From: Solirubrobacteraceae bacterium
GTDB lineage: Bacteria; Actinomycetota; Thermoleophilia; Solirubrobacterales; Solirubrobacteraceae
Assembly (NCBI GenBank): GCA_030447505.1
Contig: JAUJOT010000003.1
Location: 409,060 to 473,059 of the forward strand
Length of the DNA stretch: 64,000 nucleotides
Direction of reading: 5' to 3'
Positions 62,145-64,000 of the stretch are shown one piece after another. Numbering within the stretch: the first letter of the stretch is position 1; the number at the start of each line of letters is the position of its first letter. A model generated the notes under the pieces. That model made no database searches, was not told where the DNA came from, and saw nothing but the letters and a program-made list of their open reading frames with translations. The translations under genes and the position numbers were made by a program.

Positions 62145-62762
62145 ATGGCGGAGGTCGCACGAGAACGCCGGCAGGAGGGCCTGCGACGGATGCGCTGGCG
62201 GTTGCGCGGCGCCTGGCTGTGGCCGGCGTTCGTCGTCGTGACGCTGATCGAGATGGGTCTGCTGCACTGGCTGCCGATCGCCGGCGCGGGCAGCGGCTTC
62301 GTCGCGGGGTTGCTGCTCGCGGGCTGCCTGAACGTGATCGCGATCGCGGTGCTCGGCGGCCTCGGCGGCTTCGTCCTGCGCCGCGTGCGCCGCGACATGC
62401 CCAAGGTCGTGGCCGACAACTACGCCGGACTGGCCGCGCTCGCCGTCGTCGGCGCGGCGTTTCTCGTCGCCGGGCTGGTGCACCGGCCCGAGCTCGCCGC
62501 CGACCGCGCGGCGTTCGCCGAGCAGTCGCGAGCCGTGCGGCTGTGGGTCGAGGCCAACGGCGACGACTTCGCGCGCGCGCACGTGGACTCCGCCGACTCG
62601 GTGCTGATCGACAGCGACCTGCACCGCACCTGCGTCCCGGGACCCGATCCCAAGCGCTGGCTGTGCCTGATCGTCGACACGTCGCACAGCCCGCCGCGCA
62701 TCAGACGCGACGCGAGCCGCGAGTCGAACGCCTCACAACATCCGCGCGGGGGCTACAGGTAA
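62145..62762 (+). CDS. hypothetical membrane protein, 205 aa
   Basis: Three probable membrane spans: LWPAFVVVTLIEMGLLHWL (about residues 24-42), GFVAGLLLAGCLNVIAIAVL (about 51-70) and LAALAVVGAAFLVAGLV (about 95-111). A soluble C-terminal region (FAEQSRAVRLWVEANGDDFA, HRTCVPGPDPKRWLCLIVDT) with two cysteines then follows, probably outside the cell. Family not recognised. It is divergent from the E1alpha gene. Confidence 0.75.
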   Translation: MAEVARERRQEGLRRMRWRLRGAWLWPAFVVVTLIEMGLLHWLPIAGAGSGFVAGLLLAGCLNVIAIAVLGGLGGFVLRRVRRDMPKVVADNYAGLAALAVVGAAFLVAGLVHRPELAADRAAFAEQSRAVRLWVEANGDDFARAHVDSADSVLIDSDLHRTCVPGPDPKRWLCLIVDTSHSPPRIRRDASRESNASQHPRGGYR

Positions 62763-62790
62763 CGCCGCGAACTGCCGATACGGGCGATGC

Positions 62791-63405
62791 ATGGCAGGAA
62801 CCAAGGCACTCCTTGCATCGATCGGCGCCAGCGTCGTGCTCGTCGCGACCGCCGCCCTGTCGCTGCTGGCCGTCAGCGCCGTCTTCGCCTTCGGCGGCTG
62901 GGTCGAACCTGCCTCGTCGGCCGTCGAGAAGCCTGCTCTCGTCTTCGCAGGATCGAACCTGTCGCATGGCGATGCGCTGCAGGGCGCCAGCGCCGGCACG
63001 GCGCGGATCGTTGCGCCCGCGCCGAAGCCCCAGCCGCGCCGCGACTCGCACGGCGGCGGTTCGGGCACCGCGCCCAGCAGCGATCGTTCTGCGAGCAGCG
63101 TCGTCGCGACGGAGGGGCGTGCGGCGAGCAACCGCAACGCGACGGCTGTGCAGTCCTCCGCGACGATGCCTGCACCGGCCGCTGCGAGGAAGCAGACCGC
63201 TCAGCATGTGCGCGCGGTCGGCAACTCGCTTGGCTCGACGGTCGAGAAGGGCGGCACGGCTGTCTCGCGGGCCACGCAGCCGCTCGCGCCGCCCGTCAGC
63301 GCTGCCGTTCAGCAGGTGCTCAACGTCGTCGCAGAGATCGTGCGTCGCACGACCGCCGGCGCGGGCACAGCGCTCGAGACGCTGCCGGCGCCGGCGCCGA
63401 AGTAG
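62791..63405 (+). CDS. hypothetical membrane-anchored/exported protein, 204 aa
   Basis: An N-terminal hydrophobic segment (LASIGASVVLVATAALSLLAVSAVFAF) is followed by an alanine/serine-rich, low-complexity region and a short helical C-terminus (VSAAVQQVLNVVAEIVRRTT). It has no cysteine and no recognised domain. It is likely a signal-anchored envelope protein. It starts 28 bases after the preceding membrane protein gene. Confidence 0.6.
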   Translation: MAGTKALLASIGASVVLVATAALSLLAVSAVFAFGGWVEPASSAVEKPALVFAGSNLSHGDALQGASAGTARIVAPAPKPQPRRDSHGGGSGTAPSSDRSASSVVATEGRAASNRNATAVQSSATMPAPAAARKQTAQHVRAVGNSLGSTVEKGGTAVSRATQPLAPPVSAAVQQVLNVVAEIVRRTTAGAGTALETLPAPAPK

Positions 63406-63486
63406 CTGCTCGTACACGCGTCCGCAGGTCCTGCGCGGTCAGCTCCCGCGCGGGCATCGGCGAAGACGGGACAGGACTTCCGGCCG

Positions 63487-64000
63487 TTACGAGCTGAAGG
63501 CGAGCGCCAGCGGGCGCTCGAGCAGCGCGCGGATGCGCGCGAGGAACTGGGCTGCATCGGCGCCGTAGAGGATGCGGTGGTCGCAGGCGAGCGTGACGTG
63601 CATCGTGTGGCGGGCGACGAGCTCGCCGTCGTCGCCGACGACCGCGCGCGGTGCGAGCGCGCCGACGGCGAGGATCGCGGCCTGCGGCGCGTTGATGACC
63701 GCGGTGAAGTCGGTCACGCCGTACATGCCGAGGTTCGAGACGGTGAAGGTGCCGCCGCTCAACTCGGGCGGAGTGATGACGCCGGCGCGGACGCGCTCGG
63801 CGAGAGCACGGGTGTCGCGCGCGATCTCGTGCAGCGACTTGCTGTCGGCGTCGAAGACCGTCGGGACGACGAGCGAGTCGGCCGCCGCGACCGCGACGCC
63901 GACGTTGACGCGGCTGTAGAGCTCGAAGCGGGCGTCGCGGTAGCTGCCGTTCGCGCGCGGGAACTCGCGCAGCGCGAGCGCGCTCGCCTTGACGACCATG
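63487..64000 (-). CDS. second E2-type acyltransferase, 5' part outside the window
   Basis: The visible part is the C-terminal catalytic domain: NVGVAVAAADSLVVPTVFDA, SGGTFTVSNLGMYGVTDFTA and the active-site histidine in LACDHRILYGADAAQFLARI. The frame continues past base 64000, so the lipoyl and binding domains lie outside. The active-site segment with LYGADAA is of the type seen in pyruvate dehydrogenase E2 proteins and differs from DHRALDGALAA in the E2 at 58679, so the two belong to different complexes. Confidence 0.9.
   Translation of the reverse strand, partial: MVVKASALALREFPRANGSYRDARFELYSRVNVGVAVAAADSLVVPTVFDADSKSLHEIARDTRALAERVRAGVITPPELSGGTFTVSNLGMYGVTDFTAVINAPQAAILAVGALAPRAVVGDDGELVARHTMHVTLACDHRILYGADAAQFLARIRALLERPLALAFSS

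Overview
The window is GC-rich throughout. Many starts are GTG or TTG, and neighbouring genes often overlap as ATGA or GTGA. The gene families (form I CO dehydrogenase, group 1h [NiFe]-hydrogenase, single-TM small proteins, choice-of-anchor B protein, actinobacterial-type tRNA pieces) point to an actinobacterium, most likely class Thermoleophilia (Solirubrobacterales-like). That placement is inference from gene content; no rRNA marker is present.

Layout. (1) 1-4.7 kb is accessory DNA: a 5'-cut AAA+ ATPase co-translated with a HIT-family protein, a divergent gene pair sharing a 24-bp palindrome, a small protein of mobile-DNA type, a broken IS21 istA and a decayed tRNA-Asp-like fragment. (2) 4.8-13.6 kb is mixed: a zinc alcohol dehydrogenase, an MreB-like protein, a VapBC pair, a secreted choice-of-anchor B/LVIVD protein, several decayed genes (a triosephosphate isomerase with its middle deleted, a frameshifted Gfo/Idh/MocA oxidoreductase, a truncated duplicate) and tRNA-Ala(TGC). 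(3) 14.4-18.7 kb is a compact operon of eight unrecognised membrane-anchored proteins, closed by a strong terminator. Three carry long seven-residue repeats and two C-terminal cysteines each. This is the best candidate for an undescribed system.

(4) 19.3-33.5 kb holds moaA/moaC and a full aerobic CO dehydrogenase locus: a divergent LysR regulator, coxMSL (form I active-site loop), a CoxF-like XdhC protein with two YHS domains, a MobA-like nucleotidyltransferase, coxD, coxE, a stand-alone CoxL-fragment protein, coxG and a CoxI split over two genes. (5) 34.6-48.9 kb is one long hydrogenase operon: hypC, a hypC-like gene, hypD, hypE, the group 1h small and large subunits, an Nfu-type protein, DUF5947 and DUF6084 proteins, an unrecognised protein, a maturation protease, hypA, hypB, a double-SIS protein and hypF. 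Regions 4 and 5 together describe a trace-gas scavenger that draws electrons from atmospheric CO and H2.

(6) 49.8-53.0 kb is a metal ABC importer with its own Fur-family regulator. It is followed by a rhomboid protease and a TetR/glutathione-transferase pair with a double operator. (7) 55.4-64 kb carries lipA and lipB next to E1alpha/E1beta/E2 genes of a 2-oxoacid dehydrogenase complex, with a second E2 running off the right edge, so lipoate synthesis sits beside the enzymes that use it.
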